From: Terriglobia bacterium
GTDB taxonomy: Bacteria; Acidobacteriota; Terriglobia; Bryobacterales; Bryobacteraceae
Reading direction: 5' to 3'
Length of the DNA stretch: 64,000 bases
Assembly: GCA_020073345.1 (NCBI GenBank)
Contig: JAIQFI010000013.1
Location: 1-64,000 of the forward strand
Under the pieces are notes generated by a model. The model was not told the DNA's origin and made no database searches. It was given only the letters and a program-made list of their open reading frames with translations. Position numbers and translations under genes: made by a program. Positions within the stretch are counted from its first letter, which is position 1, and each line of letters starts with the position of its first letter. This document shows, one piece after another, positions 25,999 through 35,863 of the stretch.

Positions 25999-27120
25999 AT
26001 GCGCAGGCATGTTTGGGCGATCCTATTTTCCCTCACGGCCTTAAATGCCGAGGACATTTCTGGTATCTGGCAAGGTACGCTGGGCGAAGGCACAGACAAA
26101 ACTCGGCTGATGCTGCGAATCGCGAAAGGCCACGATCGGTGGACCGGCACGCTATTCAGCATCGATCAAGGCGAGGATTGGGAGTCTGGGCAGCCCCTTT
26201 CTTCGGTGATTCTTCGAGCTAAGTCGATAACGCTCAAAGTCGATGAGCAAGGGATGTTCGGTGCCTTCGAGGGAACTTTGAACCCCGGGGGAGCATCCAT
26301 AATGGGCACCTGGATTCAAGGAGGTTTCGGCCAACCCATAGAGTTCGATCGAGCCACCAAGAAGACCGAATGGAAGGATCCGTCCTCGCACTCCGTCCGG
26401 TTCGCTACTGTAGACCGCGGCGTGCGATTGGAAATACTCGATTGGGGAGGACGCGGGCCTTCGCTGGTGCTGTTGGCTGGCTTGGGAAATACTGCGCATG
26501 TGTTCGACCGGTTTGCGCCGAAGCTGACAGCATCAAACCACGTCTACGGAATCACGCGCCGTGGATTCGGCACCTCCAGTGCCCCCCAGTCGGGATACTC
26601 GGCGGACCGGCTGGGAGATGATGTACTCGCCGTAATCGAGTCACTTAAACTCACACGGCCTGTTTTGGCAGGACACTCCCTAGCTGGCGAAGAATTAAGC
26701 TCCATCGGTTCGCGATTTCCCGGCAGGGTTGTGGGACTGATCTATCTGGACGCCGGCTACTCGTACTCGTTCTACAACCGTGCGACAGTCCTAGATACGG
26801 AGGAGATGCTGCGCAGTGCCACCGGACCCTCGCGTCTGATTGTGGAAGGCATGCAGAAGTACACGAGCATTCCCGTGCCCGTGCTTGCTATCTACGCTTT
26901 TCCACACGACTTGCGATCTATACCGGATGAGGCGGCGCGGAAGACGGCTGAAGGCTTGGACCCGATCATATCGGGGGAGCAATCGAAGGCATTTGCAGCT
27001 GGAGTGCCATCGGCGCGGGTGGTCCGGCTGCCGAACGCGGATCACTATGTGTTTCGATCCAATGAAGCTGACGTGCTGCGCGAGATCAACACCTTCCTCC
27101 AAGGCTTGCCCCGAAAGTAA
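25999..27120 (+). CDS. Exported alpha/beta hydrolase
   Basis: The 373-residue protein has a likely signal peptide (VWAILFSLTALNA), a beta-rich domain (about residues 20-130) and an alpha/beta hydrolase fold. The nucleophile elbow is AGHSLAGEE (about residues 220-228), the oxyanion area is LLAGLGNTAHVF, an acid is likely in IYLDAGYS or a later strand, and the His is in PNADHYVF (about 350). The fold is shared by esterases, lipases and others, so the substrate is open. It is the first gene after dif-like site 1. Confidence 0.8.
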   Translation: MRRHVWAILFSLTALNAEDISGIWQGTLGEGTDKTRLMLRIAKGHDRWTGTLFSIDQGEDWESGQPLSSVILRAKSITLKVDEQGMFGAFEGTLNPGGASIMGTWIQGGFGQPIEFDRATKKTEWKDPSSHSVRFATVDRGVRLEILDWGGRGPSLVLLAGLGNTAHVFDRFAPKLTASNHVYGITRRGFGTSSAPQSGYSADRLGDDVLAVIESLKLTRPVLAGHSLAGEELSSIGSRFPGRVVGLIYLDAGYSYSFYNRATVLDTEEMLRSATGPSRLIVEGMQKYTSIPVPVLAIYAFPHDLRSIPDEAARKTAEGLDPIISGEQSKAFAAGVPSARVVRLPNADHYVFRSNEADVLREINTFLQGLPRK

Positions 27121-27667
27121 CAATGCCAGCATGAATTCCCCTCAACTCGAACCAAGGACACCATGAATTACGAACAGATTTGGGACGATTCCCGCAGGTC
27201 AACCCCGATACGTGGCGAAATGTGCCGTGCCGAAATGGCTGTTGCCAGCCTTCCCTTTGCGGGCTGATTCAGGGCGGACCCAATACGTCGCAAGCCCCGT
27301 GAGAAAACCTCATAGTTTCGGCACGGGGTACATTTCGCACAACGCCGTTTTCGTGGGGATTCCGGCGAAGCTGAACGCTCATTCCGAAGGGAAGCCGAAC
27401 GGCATTCCGGGATGATCCCGAACACCATCGGAGCATAGCGACGCTGGCAACTCGATTGTGCGGAAAAGTTTTCGGCTTCGTCAAGAGAAACTTGTCCGGA
27501 GCGCAGCGAAGGATGGATGTTAAGTAGCGGAGTAAGGGGTGCGGGGGAAGGGGCGGCAGCCCTTGTCCCCGCCTCAGCACTGAAGCAGCCCGAGCGCGAA
27601 GCGCTCCGATAGATCCTTCAAATTCCGCTAAAATGCAACACGTGAGTCAGATCGCCCGTGATCCGGC
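27121..27667. other. Gap between hydrolase and zincin-like gene
   Basis: No convincing gene. Open frames here have no family features. The stretch around 27480-27600 is G-rich and may hold hairpins. A promoter for the downstream gene is expected but not identified. Confidence 0.4.
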
Positions 27668-29107
27668 GTGAAGTGGCAGGAGGAGTCGAAATTGCCTAAG
27701 TCCAAAAGCCTCCTTAACCTACGGAAACCTGTCTTCTGCTACGCGCCCCTCATCCTTTGCCTGGCCTCTTCCCTTCAGGCGTACCAACCCCGTTTCACTG
27801 CGGAAGTTTCCGCCCACGCTTCCGCGGTTTATGCGCTCGCCTGCCTCAACCGCCAAATTTCGTGCACACGGACCAAGTTTCAAGGGCGTGAGAGCCACCC
27901 TGCGGTCGCCGAATGGAAGGCCGCGTTCGACGCACTGCTTCCTATCGAGAGTGACGCAACTCCTGTTCCCTTCATACCTAACACTCCCGCGCTCTTCCCG
28001 GAGCAGCGCCGCCGCAACCAGATTCTTGATGCACTCCTCGAATCGCGGTCCGCGGAGCAACTTGCTCGCCGAGCCCGACTAGACCTAGCCTTGGCACGCA
28101 AGCTCTGGAGTGCACTACTCTCCATGCGCGGCACAATGCCCCGGACGCCGTCGTCGCTGCTCACGATGCGCAATGCGTCGCAGAAGCTGCTCCGAGACAT
28201 AAGGGTTTCCCAACTCACGCGAGACATCGGCACCCTGCTAAATCCATCCGGCGCCAACGAATCGATCATTCTGCATTTGATCCCTTCCCCCGATCCGACC
28301 ACTGACGAGGCCACGGGAACCATGGTCGGCCGGCATGTATTCGTCGAGGTTACGGACTACGCTAAGGCCGATTTTGCTCCCTCCATTGCATTGCACGAAA
28401 CCATTCACTACCTGTACGACTCGGTTTCGCCTAAAACACACCGAGGGCGCATGCAGATGTTTCTTGCTCGCTCCTACCCAAGAGCCTCGTCGTTCTATAC
28501 CCTATTCAATGAAGCCCTCGCCGTGGCCGCTCAGCATCTGCTTGACATTCGCATGGGCGAGGATGATGCGGAGTCCGAAGGCGATACCTACCGCGATGCA
28601 TACATCCCCCGTGCCGGGCGCGTCCTCGCGCCTATCCTCGATCAGTGGATCTCCCGGCGCCGCCGCTTTGACGAGCAGTTCGTGCAAGCCTACCTGGACG
28701 GGTGCGCCAAGGAATTTGCCCCTGATCTCGCCAGTCCCCGGTTCTTGCTGGTTTCTGGAGTCTTCGTCGCTTCGGCATCAGCCGAGGCCGCCTTAGATCA
28801 GTTGTTGAGCGATCTCCAGTCGCATAGTAACGTCACACTTAAGCCCGAGGATGGCTCCTGGAGTCGGTTCACGCACACTCCTTTAGTTTTACTAGGCACC
28901 TCGGCGGAGCTGCGGCCTTTCTGGACCCAATATCCGGAAATCGAGCGCTTTGCCGCCGAAGGCTCTTTCATCTCAGCAACGATGGACCGGCATGCGGGTA
29001 TGACCCGGCCGGTTATTGTTCTCGGGGGTAGCGGCGTCGACGCGATTCGGGCGGCGGCGAAAGAGCTGTTAACCCGGTCTGTCTGGGATGCCTCGGTGTC
29101 GCATTGA
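27668..29107 (+). CDS. Exported zincin-like protein, family not recognised
   Basis: A 479-residue protein with a probable signal peptide (FCYAPLILCLASSLQAY, about residues 24-40). The motif LHETIHYLYDS (about residue 240) is HExxH, and NEALAVAAQHL about 40 residues later supplies a possible third ligand, as in gluzincins. The rest is helical with a Ser/Ala-rich C-terminal part (VIVLGGSGVDAIRAAAKELL). This suggests a secreted metallopeptidase, but no substrate or family can be named. The start at 27668 may be later at the ATG- or TTG-like codons before the signal peptide. Confidence 0.6.
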   Translation: MKWQEESKLPKSKSLLNLRKPVFCYAPLILCLASSLQAYQPRFTAEVSAHASAVYALACLNRQISCTRTKFQGRESHPAVAEWKAAFDALLPIESDATPVPFIPNTPALFPEQRRRNQILDALLESRSAEQLARRARLDLALARKLWSALLSMRGTMPRTPSSLLTMRNASQKLLRDIRVSQLTRDIGTLLNPSGANESIILHLIPSPDPTTDEATGTMVGRHVFVEVTDYAKADFAPSIALHETIHYLYDSVSPKTHRGRMQMFLARSYPRASSFYTLFNEALAVAAQHLLDIRMGEDDAESEGDTYRDAYIPRAGRVLAPILDQWISRRRRFDEQFVQAYLDGCAKEFAPDLASPRFLLVSGVFVASASAEAALDQLLSDLQSHSNVTLKPEDGSWSRFTHTPLVLLGTSAELRPFWTQYPEIERFAAEGSFISATMDRHAGMTRPVIVLGGSGVDAIRAAAKELLTRSVWDASVSH

Positions 29108-29457
29108 CCAAACGGGCCTGCGAGTAGAGTAACGTGCCGCGAAGTGTTGATCGACCCTGCGGCTGGTGCTTGACTTAGGATCAGGAGTTTGCCTTTGGCC
29201 GATTCTTACGCATCGAATCGCCTTTCATCTCGATCCGGTGGGCAGTCCAAGGCCCAGACGCGGTCACAAGTTTCTTAGGCTACTGGAAGTGGGCCACACT
29301 CTGTCCCGAAACGGTGTGCTTTCCGCACGGCACCTAGACGCCGTTTGCTTCGTCTGCAATCAGCCAGCTAGAAAACGGGCGCCAGTGACCATTTCGGCGC
29401 AAGCGTCCAGGACACCATTCCGGTTTGCACACTGTCAGGAGTTGGAGGTTTGCGGCG
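29108..29457. other. Gap with nothing recognised
   Basis: About 350 bp between convergent genes. No RNA, repeat or coding features stood out. Confidence 0.4.
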
Positions 29458-32400
29458 TTACTTCGTGAGCATCGGTATAGTCGTGAGTGTGCCGTCGTTC
29501 TTGGCTCGCAGTCCGATCGCGCTGATCTTAGCACCCTGCGGGACGACGAACTCCACCATTCCGCGCTTGTTGGCGGCGGCCGGATACCATGCTGGGTCGG
29601 GAAGCATAAAGGATTTGTGCCCGCGGCTCCCCAGACTGATCGAACCCGTTTGCAGCAGGGTGCCCGCGTCATCGTATATTCGCGCTGTCACATTCGCGGA
29701 CGCGGCGTTCTGATTCGCCAACGCGACGCCGGTCGTCAGTCCGTTGGTGTCATCGAACACCAGTACGAAACTATTCGGAGTACGCGTTTCTAGCGGCACG
29801 GATGCTTCCTGGCCGAATGTGGTCCAGCGGAAGATTTCAAACCCGCTGATATTACCGGTGGTCGTCAATTGTGCCGAGCCGATCACCAACGCCTGTGCGT
29901 CCTGCGCCTGGGTGTTGACCACCAGCATCGCTCCAGCCGCAAGCGTTTGCGTCAATGCCGCTGTCGTGACGTTCGTCTCCGACTGTGGGAGGACTAACGG
30001 CACCGGAAGAGCAATCCCATTCTCGTCGAAGAAGCTCAGCGTGAACTGCGCCGATGCACTGCCGGTATTGACGATGTAAAACACGCTGATCCAGCCGCCG
30101 TTAAACGCGACGTGCGTGATCGAGCCGCCAGCGGTCCCGACGTTGGCTAGCACCGGCAATGTGGTCAGCGCCGCGCCGTTGGCTCGTAGTCCCAGCACGC
30201 TCAGTTGCCCGCCCGGAAACGTATCGAACTCGATGGTTCCACGCTTGCCGCTGGTCGCCGGAAATCCCGCGGGAGGATTGTTCAGCATGAACGAAGTGTG
30301 CCCTAGTGCGCTCAGTGAGATCGTTGCATTGCTGCCGATCTGCACTCCCGCGTCGTCTTTGACGATCGCCGTCACGTTCTGTGCCTTTGCAGCGAGACTC
30401 GCGATCGCCACCCCCGTCGTCAGCGGAGTCGTGTTGTCGAAAGCCAGAATATATTTAGTTGCAGTGCGGGTTTCGAGAGGCACTACGGCGTTCCAGTGCT
30501 GCTTGGGATTGGAGAAAATACCGAACCCACTGACGCTACCGTTGCTCAGCAATTGTCCCGACCCGATCAGCGTGGCCGCGTTATCGGGACCCGTGCTCTC
30601 CATCACGATCTGCGCATTCGGGCTCAGCGTGCGATCCAAAGTAGACACCAGCTCCGGACCCGCGGCCGAAGCCTGTTGTGGAAACGTCAGCGGCAACATC
30701 AGCGGCCCGCCGTTGTTATCGGCGAAGCTGAATCGCGCAGTCGCGGAGGAAGCTCCCAGGTTGATGCCGATGAGGCTGAAGTCCCAGGTCCCCTCCGAGG
30801 CCACCTGCCCCAGTGATCCCACCGCGGCCAAACCTGGGATGGAGGCGGCCGACTGCTCGATGGCGAAGGTTTGGCCGGCGATGGTGAAGGAGCCGGAAAC
30901 AGCTCCGCCGGCGTTCGGGGAGACTTGGAAAGTGATGCTACCAGGGCCAACACCTGAACCCGCGCTCGTCAGAGAAACTCCGGCCGGCAATGCACCGACT
31001 TTCCACGGACAATCCGCACTCGTGATGATGGTAATTGTGCCCGTCCCCCCTTGCGCCGCGAATGCCTGACCAGAATAGTTCAATGAGTAACTACATCCTG
31101 GAACATTGATTGGGTCCGCGCGCTGGAGCAAAATGCTGTCGAAGGCGCCTACCGTAACTTGCTGGACTGGAGAGCCATCGTTGTATCGCGCCGCCGAAGT
31201 CACATAAACGGCGTCGGCGATCAGGGCGCCGGAGCCGCCGTTGCGAACCCGCAGAAATGGCGCATCGCCAGCCTTTAAGTTCAGTGTCGCTACCTGGTGC
31301 AAAGCATCTCCCGCACTTGCAGACGTCTGATCGATTGTCGCTGAGGCCAAGACGTTCTCCCCGGCCATCACTTCATAAATGGCGTTCTTCGTCCAGGTTG
31401 CCGCGCCCGGCGCCGCCGGGAGCCAAGCTTGGATCGTATATTGGCCGTCCGCCGGAATTTTGAGTTTCCACTGCGCCTGGCCTGTGCCTGCATCGGATTG
31501 ATGGCATGACGCCCGCCAACAGTGATAAAAGGGGCCGGCTCCGCTTCCGTATTGGCTGCCGGTGTCATAGACAACGGTCCGCCATGAACCGGAGGCACTA
31601 AACTCCGAATCCGCGTCATCCACCATGTATTGATACAAGGGAGCCTGGGCGCCCGTGAACCGTTTAAAACCGGGCTCCAGCGTGACGGTTTGCGGCGCTG
31701 CCGAGCCGTTCAACAATACCACGCCGTTCGTGAAGTCGCGACGATACAAGGATGTTTGCGGAGAGAGCGGCACTGCGGCGCCAAGCGGCGAACCCAGGTT
31801 GAAATCGTATTCGTCATACCACCACGTGACATGAGGAGCCGAGTCGCCAAAATCGAACCCGAAGAATCCGTTGCCCATCAAGGACAATCCCAGCCCGAAG
31901 CGCATGTTCGGGTAAGCGCTCTGCGCGAACGCAACAGTCGACGGCAGCATCCCCTTGGTCGGATCGTAACCATAGCCATAGCTCAACTGGTCCGGAGGGC
32001 ATGCTTGAACCAGGTTGATGGCAGGGGAAACGCTTCGCGATTCCCATGCCTGATACAAATCCCACAAAGTTCCAAACGGCATCTGGCCTTGGCGGACAGA
32101 TTGGGGGAAAAACTCCAGGGCGATGCCGTTGAAGGCGGCCAAGTCTTCAGGCGCGGCAGAAGTCTGCACGATGTGAGCCATCGCGTAAGCGTTGGGCGCC
32201 AGACGTCGAAATGCGCTCACCATCGCGTACATGCCCGCCTTCCAGGCGGCGTTGAGGACTGCCGGATCATCCGCGATCCCGTCGCCATCGGCATCGATCT
32301 GAACCTTGTTGCCGTGGCAATCCGTGAATGGCTGCTGAATTGTCGTATTGAACTGGTCGAAGAAGATGCCGTCCGCCAGAAAGCTCGTATTCGCTAACTG

Positions 32401-33906
32401 CTGGTAGGCCGTCCGCGCAAAGAACTCCGCGACCTCGGGCTTGGTCTGGTTGGGAACGTAAATCTCGGGAACGCACCAATTGGCGATCTTGTTTCCGTGG
32501 ACGTCTTTGAGGAAGTAATCGTCGGGCTGTGTCCCCGCCGGAATCATCGCCGGGAGATTCAGGACGCCCGGGTTTGTGTTTCGGAGTTGGGCCACGCGTG
32601 CCGTGGCATTCGGATCGGCGGAATTCGCGCCAATGAAGAGCTGGGTTTCTTGTGCAGTATTGGGCGTGTTGGTCAGAAAATACACACCCGTCCAGATGTT
32701 GCCGATCCTCGGGAACGACTGTCCCGGCGGCGCTAGTGTCCGGTACGTGCCGCTGAGCAAATAATCGGGGTTTGAGGCGCACCGGAAATAGACTCGATTG
32801 ATCACGCGGGGATCCGAAGACACCCCATTCACGGTGCCCTTGTGTGAAGTCGTTGGGGCGCCGGTGTCGAGCGTCTGCATGGACGCGTAGTCTTGGGCGC
32901 TCCCGACGGAATACCCGCAGGTAGTCGGCTGAACTGTGTCAAGCGCTATCTGAAGGCTCGTGCTGCCCGGGCTCAGCAGCCCGCCTGCCGGATCGAGGTT
33001 GGTGATCGGGATGCCGGTGAAGCTATACGCGGCTGTTCCGCAGCCGGCCACGGAATAGTTCAACTCGCCAGGAGTAGCACCGTCCAGCGGCAGGATCACT
33101 TCGTTTTCCGGGAATGGACCCGAATGCGCCGCATCGTATGCGATGGCGGAGTCGGGCATCGCTACCTTTGAGATCCGCAGTTCATCGATCGTGAAAACCG
33201 CGGAGCCGATGTCAAAGGACCCGCCCGATGCTGAAGGCGGAAGGTACCGGCTGGTCTCGGCAATCTGAACACCGTCCAGGTAGAACTTAAGGTGATTGGC
33301 ACTGGCAGAAAATGTGGCGGCAATATGATGCCATTCGCCGGCTTTCCAGCCGCTGATATCGCCGGCCGAGCTGTTATATGCGACCACCGACTGTCCGCTT
33401 GCAGACGCGCTTGCGGCCATCGTGTGTCCCGGGGTGGCTTCTCCCATCGAAAAGTAGTCGCTGTTCGGAGCCGCATAGAAGAAAACGGCGTAACCGGCGT
33501 TCGTAAACACGGGATCGTTTCCGTTGTACCGCGATGCCACCCACATCTCTATAGTCCCTTCGGACAAGTTGACTGTATTTGCTGTCGGATAGGACAGGTG
33601 GCCTCCGGATTGAAGAGAAATTCCCTTCCCAAATTTCCCCGTATCGAATGCCACTCCCGATGCTGACAAGGGAGCAGTTCCGGATGTGCTGTTAAGGGAC
33701 GTATCGTAGTGGAAAAGGGCCAGCTGAGGCAAAGGCCCTTGCGCCAGTGTCTTGCCGCCGAGCGTAAGCGAATACACGCTGCCGCCTGTCGAGCTACCGA
33801 TGGCAAAACTGTAATCCGACGCAAGCTGGAGCTGGACCCCGCAGGATTGCGCAATCGCACCCGGGACGATTAGGACGCAAAGCGCAAGAAGCCTTAATGA
33901 TCGCAT
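29458..33906 (-). CDS. Very large exported multidomain protein (LamG, glycosidase-like, golvesin-like, BACON-like)
   Basis: The ATG at 33906 gives a signal peptide (SLRLLALCVLIVPGAIAQ) and 1482 residues; the open frame continues upstream without a signal. Order, by visible sequence: a LamG-like domain (about 30-250, with KAGEWHHIAATFSAS), a TIM-barrel-like glycosidase region with FLADGIFFDQFN (about 530), a golvesin-C-like domain (about 830-980, ending ALIADAVYV), a BACON-like beta domain (about 1000-1080), and two related repeats (from about 1090 and 1290, each with PLETRT and SGFxIF). Probably acts on extracellular polysaccharide. Substrate unknown. Confidence 0.75.
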   Translation of the reverse strand: MRSLRLLALCVLIVPGAIAQSCGVQLQLASDYSFAIGSSTGGSVYSLTLGGKTLAQGPLPQLALFHYDTSLNSTSGTAPLSASGVAFDTGKFGKGISLQSGGHLSYPTANTVNLSEGTIEMWVASRYNGNDPVFTNAGYAVFFYAAPNSDYFSMGEATPGHTMAASASASGQSVVAYNSSAGDISGWKAGEWHHIAATFSASANHLKFYLDGVQIAETSRYLPPSASGGSFDIGSAVFTIDELRISKVAMPDSAIAYDAAHSGPFPENEVILPLDGATPGELNYSVAGCGTAAYSFTGIPITNLDPAGGLLSPGSTSLQIALDTVQPTTCGYSVGSAQDYASMQTLDTGAPTTSHKGTVNGVSSDPRVINRVYFRCASNPDYLLSGTYRTLAPPGQSFPRIGNIWTGVYFLTNTPNTAQETQLFIGANSADPNATARVAQLRNTNPGVLNLPAMIPAGTQPDDYFLKDVHGNKIANWCVPEIYVPNQTKPEVAEFFARTAYQQLANTSFLADGIFFDQFNTTIQQPFTDCHGNKVQIDADGDGIADDPAVLNAAWKAGMYAMVSAFRRLAPNAYAMAHIVQTSAAPEDLAAFNGIALEFFPQSVRQGQMPFGTLWDLYQAWESRSVSPAINLVQACPPDQLSYGYGYDPTKGMLPSTVAFAQSAYPNMRFGLGLSLMGNGFFGFDFGDSAPHVTWWYDEYDFNLGSPLGAAVPLSPQTSLYRRDFTNGVVLLNGSAAPQTVTLEPGFKRFTGAQAPLYQYMVDDADSEFSASGSWRTVVYDTGSQYGSGAGPFYHCWRASCHQSDAGTGQAQWKLKIPADGQYTIQAWLPAAPGAATWTKNAIYEVMAGENVLASATIDQTSASAGDALHQVATLNLKAGDAPFLRVRNGGSGALIADAVYVTSAARYNDGSPVQQVTVGAFDSILLQRADPINVPGCSYSLNYSGQAFAAQGGTGTITIITSADCPWKVGALPAGVSLTSAGSGVGPGSITFQVSPNAGGAVSGSFTIAGQTFAIEQSAASIPGLAAVGSLGQVASEGTWDFSLIGINLGASSATARFSFADNNGGPLMLPLTFPQQASAAGPELVSTLDRTLSPNAQIVMESTGPDNAATLIGSGQLLSNGSVSGFGIFSNPKQHWNAVVPLETRTATKYILAFDNTTPLTTGVAIASLAAKAQNVTAIVKDDAGVQIGSNATISLSALGHTSFMLNNPPAGFPATSGKRGTIEFDTFPGGQLSVLGLRANGAALTTLPVLANVGTAGGSITHVAFNGGWISVFYIVNTGSASAQFTLSFFDENGIALPVPLVLPQSETNVTTAALTQTLAAGAMLVVNTQAQDAQALVIGSAQLTTTGNISGFEIFRWTTFGQEASVPLETRTPNSFVLVFDDTNGLTTGVALANQNAASANVTARIYDDAGTLLQTGSISLGSRGHKSFMLPDPAWYPAAANKRGMVEFVVPQGAKISAIGLRAKNDGTLTTIPMLTK

Positions 33907-34461
33907 CGGTCTCGCGCGACCTCCCCCGAATGAATGCGCGTGTATCGGGCTCGCCGACGGACTTGGCTTGGATTGGTCTGCGCGACAGCTAGTGGTCCGC
34001 AGAGAAGCAGCGCCCAGCGAGCGAGAACGCTTGAGGAACGAGAACGCCAAAGCGCACTGGCACTGATGAACATCCGTCGATTGTCCTAGGATCTCCGGGT
34101 AAGATTTGTTACATTTTACACCAGGATTTCTGGGTGACGCAGTACTCTTCGGCCAAGCCTCCAAACGGTCCGCCACTGTTCTGAGTGGCAAATTCCGTCA
34201 TTTCTTACAAGGACCCGAGCCAGCCAGGACATATGCGGTGAAGTTCCCGTGGACGGATGCGGCGGCATTCTGGTCCTGATAACTTGGGTGCGTAGTCTGC
34301 TTCCCCGAGGCTCAAGTAATTGGTTACGGTGTGCCGGAACGATTCCCTTTCAACACGTAATGGGAACTCTAACGGTTATCACCGCCGAATGTAGCGGATC
34401 AAAGCCTGTCGAAAGCATCATCAGTGCCTTTTTGCACAGTAATAGCTTGATCTGAATGGTC

Positions 34462-34481
34462 CCGGTAAGGAGCATTATCGG
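34462..34481 (-). repeat. dif-like site 2
   Basis: CCGGTAA GGAGCA TTATCGG: 7-bp arms with 6 of 7 pairing and a 6-bp spacer. It separates the large exported gene from sodC. Confidence 0.6.
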
Positions 34482-34521
34482 AACGTTTCCACGGGACCCG
34501 GGTGAAGATGGTGTCCGGCTA

Positions 34522-34536
34522 CGCCGTCATCCAGGA
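34522..34536 (+). repeat. 15-bp direct repeat, left copy (by sodC)
   Basis: CGCCGTCATCCAGGA, with further similarity upstream (TGTCCGGCTA). An identical 15-mer lies at 35181-35195 on the other side of sodC. Both are intergenic and in the same orientation. Confidence 0.7.
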
Positions 34537-34559
34537 GGTAACCGTTTTCTGACTGGAGG

Positions 34560-35081
34560 CTACTTTGTAATGGTGCCGCAAGCGATTCGGTCACCTGCGT
34601 TGCCAGCAGGATCCGTCTTGTAATCGTCTGCTTTGGCATGAATCATCAGCGCGGTGCCGCCGTTGGCGAAAAGTGAATTGCTCCCCGTACCCAGGTTGAC
34701 CGTGGAGTTCACGACGGTCACCTTCGCTGTACCGTTAGATCCTGCCGTGAAGTTATTAATGTCGCCCGCATGTGAGCCCATGGGATTATCCTTGCCGTGC
34801 TGCTTCATTGTCGGATTGAAGTGGCCGCCTGCGGTCGTAAACGCCGGACCTTCGCACTTCGCGTTGGCGTGAATATGCACAGCGTGCTCGCCCGGAGGAA
34901 GATTCTTCAGATTCAGTTTGATCGTGACGCCGTTACCACCCTTGTTTTCACTTATGCTGGCGGTCCCGACACTTTGCCCCTTCCCGTCAGATAGGTTCAC
35001 GGCCACCGGCTTATTCGCGGCGTAGGCTCCCACGGCGACAAACAGAGAAGCAAGAACAATTCTAAAGACGGACTTGATCAT
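34560..35081 (-). CDS. sodC: Superoxide dismutase [Cu-Zn]
   Basis: The 173-residue protein has a signal peptide ([17 protein letters not shown]) and the Cu/Zn-SOD fold. Metal ligands are seen in [11 protein letters not shown] (about residues 66-76), [14 protein letters not shown] and the late [10 protein letters not shown]; the Cys pair is KC and RIACG. It converts superoxide to peroxide and oxygen in the periplasm. It is flanked by a 15-bp direct repeat, which hints at transfer. It may relate to the nearby copper-linked genes. Confidence 0.93.
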   Translation of the reverse strand: MIKSVFRIVLASLFVAVGAYAANKPVAVNLSDGKGQSVGTASISENKGGNGVTIKLNLKNLPPGEHAVHIHANAKCEGPAFTTAGGHFNPTMKQHGKDNPMGSHAGDINNFTAGSNGTAKVTVVNSTVNLGTGSNSLFANGGTALMIHAKADDYKTDPAGNAGDRIACGTITK

Positions 35082-35180
35082 GAAATCTCCTTCAAGTCTT
35101 CAGTCTAGCGATTCCAGCCCAAATCCCCAAGTCACAAGTCTCTGCCCAGCCCAGAGTTTCGAAAAAGTACTGTACGGATG

Positions 35181-35195
35181 CGCCGTCATCCAGGA
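35181..35195 (+). repeat. 15-bp direct repeat, right copy (by sodC)
   Basis: Identical to 34522-34536. A third, weaker relative (GTGACGGATACGCCGT) is at 35797-35812, so the copies bracket sodC and then the next small gene. Confidence 0.65.
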
Positions 35196-35283
35196 CTCGG
35201 GGCTTCCTGATGGGAATTGCCCTACAATGAATAGGCCACCTGCCAGTCTGGCGGTGTTGAGTCCAAGAAAGAGGGTGGTGTTC

Positions 35284-35619
35284 ATGGCTATAGGGGTTTA
35301 CTTCGCTCCCGCCGCAATGTCGGCGGCGCAATACGACGAGTGCATCAAATTATTGAAAAAGGCTGGGGCGGGCAACCCGGCTGGACGCTCGTACCACGCG
35401 GCGTTTGGCCCGAGAGAGAAACTGATGGTGTTCGATGTCTGGACATCGCAGACGGCGTTCGACAAGTTCGGGAAGACGCTGATGCCCGTCCTTCAACAAC
35501 TCGGGCTCGATGCCGGACAGCCGATGGTGATGCCGCTGCACAAGGTGATTGTGCCGACGGCGAAGGTTACGTCGCCCAGGAAGCAGGCGAAAGCCTCCGC
35601 TCGCCGGAAGAAGCGCTGA
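35284..35619 (+). CDS. Small protein of ferredoxin-like fold (ABM-like), uncertain
   Basis: The frame is open from 35074, but the ATG at 35284 is the likely start, giving 111 residues (MAIGVYFAPAAMSAAQYDE...). It has the alternating pattern of dimeric alpha/beta-barrel proteins (GVYFAP ... SYHAAFGPREKLMVFDVW ... FDKFGKTLMPVLQQLG) and a Lys/Arg-rich tail (RKQAKASARRKKR). No enzyme function can be assigned. It lies between two copies of the sodC-flanking repeat family. Confidence 0.5.
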   Translation: MAIGVYFAPAAMSAAQYDECIKLLKKAGAGNPAGRSYHAAFGPREKLMVFDVWTSQTAFDKFGKTLMPVLQQLGLDAGQPMVMPLHKVIVPTAKVTSPRKQAKASARRKKR

Positions 35620-35863
35620 CAACCACAGGACCATCCGGCCCCGGGGGTAGAGGGCCGCACCTCGTCCGTTGGGTCTACTCGAATCCGGTCCGAGCTGTCG
35701 GTTCCGTCACGGAAACGGGTTCGGATCGAGTCGGCAACTTTTCCACGGTTTTTGGCTGACGCTCAACTCCGCGCCAAACAGCAAATTTGAAAGTAGGTGA
35801 CGGATACGCCGTAATACATTCCTATCTACTTCTTGATCGAGTAAGCTTAGTTAAATCAAGTGT

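Larger units (their letters stand above)
33907..34559. other. Gap upstream of the large exported gene
   Basis: No gene is convincing. It contains dif-like site 2 (34462-34481) and the first copy of a 15-bp repeat near sodC (34522-34536). The promoter of the large exported gene should lie near 33910-34100. Confidence 0.45.

Noticed and set aside
22441-26000. Search for a second copy of the tRNA-Val 3' end (attR)
   Set aside because: No match found by eye in this stretch or later; the island boundary is not claimed.
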